7,102 nt of DNA from Bacteroidota bacterium (GTDB lineage Bacteria; Bacteroidota; Bacteroidia; Bacteroidales; JADFUO01), in assembly GCA_015222115.1 (NCBI GenBank), contig JADFUO010000397.1:1-7102 (forward strand), written 5' to 3'. Positions 6,360 through 7,102 of this stretch are shown here, piece after piece; position 1 is the stretch's first letter, and every line of letters starts with the position of its first letter. Position numbers and translations under genes: made by a program. The notes beneath the pieces were generated by a model, which did no database searches, was not told where the DNA came from, and was given only the letters and a program-made list of their open reading frames with translations.

Positions 6360-7102
6360 TCATCTCTCTTCAAAAATCACGGTTAAAACCGTTTGTCCTA
6401 CAACTTTTAATGTTGCCGGGTCAATAACATCAATATTGTCATTTATTGTATGCCAATGTTTAAAGAAGCCGGAACGTGTACTCGGGTCATGATGGATAAT
6501 ATCAATAGTTGGTATATTAATAATATCATTAATGTAATAATGGTCGTCTATAATTCCGTTTGTTTGGTCATAAATAAAATAATCCTGATACCCGATTTTA
6601 TTGGCAACATCCCAAACTTTTTTCATTATGTCGGGAGCATAATACATAGATGTTCCTTCCATTGTAAATGTCGCATCGGAAGCACCCACCATGTCAAGCA
6701 GTATTCCGTATCTTGCCCTGTAATTAATTTTATGAGGATTTCTTGACCAGTACTGAGAACCCAGTGCCCATGTGTCTTCTTTGTTGCTTTGTAAACTTTC
6801 AGGTGTGCCATAATCTTCCATATCAAGCAAAATAATATCAACCCCAACTTTTGGTTGATGAAGTTTCAATTGCCTTGCAATTTCTAAAAGCACACCAACA
6901 CCGCTTGCACCATCATTTGCACCATCAATTGGTTTGTTAAAATTATTTTTATCAGGATCGTGGTCGGCAAAGGGACGGGAATCCCAGTGTGCACAAAGAA
7001 AAATACGATTTGTTGTTTCGGGATTAAAAGAAGCTATAATATTTTTACCATTTAAAATAGTGCCGTTAAAAACACGTGCTTTGAAATTCTGAACAGTAAC
7101 AT
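6360..7102 (-). CDS. M28-family zinc enzyme, glutaminyl-peptide cyclotransferase-like, 5'-truncated by the window edge
   Basis: The frame stays open to the window edge, giving 246 visible residues ending in TGA at 6360-6362; the GTG at 6891-6893 is an internal valine. Visible motifs, in order: CAHWDSRPFAD (36-46), GANDGASGVGVLLE (60-73, D63), LLDMEDYG (E95/D96), LLDMVGASD (D136), GIIDDHYYIN (H187) and WHTINDNIDVID near the end. The IIDDH block and the WHT.NDN.D block resemble human glutaminyl cyclase (QDDH with the zinc-bound His, and WHTMDDNEENLD), and D63, E95 and H187 are the likely zinc ligands. Such enzymes cyclise N-terminal glutamine to pyroglutamate; bacterial members occur in Bacteroidota such as Porphyromonas. 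An aminopeptidase of M28 is the alternative. About 80-100 residues, including any Sec or lipoprotein signal, are missing. It runs tail to tail against the PhoH gene with no terminator between them. Confidence 0.88.
   Translation of the reverse strand, partial: VTVQNFKARVFNGTILNGKNIIASFNPETTNRIFLCAHWDSRPFADHDPDKNNFNKPIDGANDGASGVGVLLEIARQLKLHQPKVGVDIILLDMEDYGTPESLQSNKEDTWALGSQYWSRNPHKINYRARYGILLDMVGASDATFTMEGTSMYYAPDIMKKVWDVANKIGYQDYFIYDQTNGIIDDHYYINDIINIPTIDIIHHDPSTRSGFFKHWHTINDNIDVIDPATLKVVGQTVLTVIFEER

Noticed and set aside
6379..6392. Hairpin ACGGT-TAAA-ACCGT as a terminator for the PhoH gene
   Set aside because: The stem is only 5 bp and is followed by TTTGTCC, with no proper U-tract; it is also inside the M28 coding sequence, where codon choice could create it by chance.
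6450..6746. 98-codon open frame on the + strand
   Set aside because: It lies entirely antisense to the conserved M28 coding region and has a low-complexity, unrecognisable translation.
6891..6893. GTG as the start of the M28 gene
   Set aside because: It falls in the middle of the GANDGASGVGVLLE motif, and the frame continues to the window end with conserved CAHWDSRP sequence.

Overview
The window looks like ordinary chromosomal DNA from a member of the Bacteroidota. The evidence is the AT-rich composition, the absence of Shine-Dalgarno-like sequences before the two visible start codons, a good TAnnTTTG-type promoter box upstream of polA, and protein families with a Bacteroidota flavour (a large two-half M16 peptidase, a PIN-PhoH protein, a glutaminyl-cyclase-like M28 peptidase). 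I cannot place it below phylum level from sequence alone.

Layout: (1) 2-1984 (+), the C-terminal 660 residues of an M16 zinc-peptidase-family protein whose start lies before the window. (2) 1985-2077, a 93-bp gap between convergent genes holding a perfect 28-bp GC-rich palindrome. (3) 2078-4861 (-), a complete DNA polymerase I with 5' nuclease, intact 3'-5' proofreading and polymerase domains. (4) 4862-5017, a 156-bp very AT-rich divergent intergenic region with a good candidate promoter for polA, a weaker one for the PhoH gene, and an 8-bp inverted repeat touching the PhoH start codon. (5) 5018-6355 (+), a complete PIN-PhoH (PhoH2/YlaK-type) predicted RNase/ATPase. (6) 6360 to the window end (-), the C-terminal 246 residues of an M28-family protein closely resembling glutaminyl-peptide cyclotransferases.

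Strands alternate gene by gene (+, -, +, -), so no two visible genes can form an operon. Transcription converges at about 2030 and 6358 and diverges at about 4940. The four genes have housekeeping or general roles (protein turnover or maturation, DNA repair and replication, RNA metabolism) and show no evident common pathway.

I looked for an undescribed system and did not find convincing evidence of one. There is no CRISPR array, tRNA, rRNA, insertion sequence or defence island. The items most worth checking are the palindrome at 2012-2039, the inverted repeat on the PhoH start codon, and a small in-frame duplication in the PolA linker.
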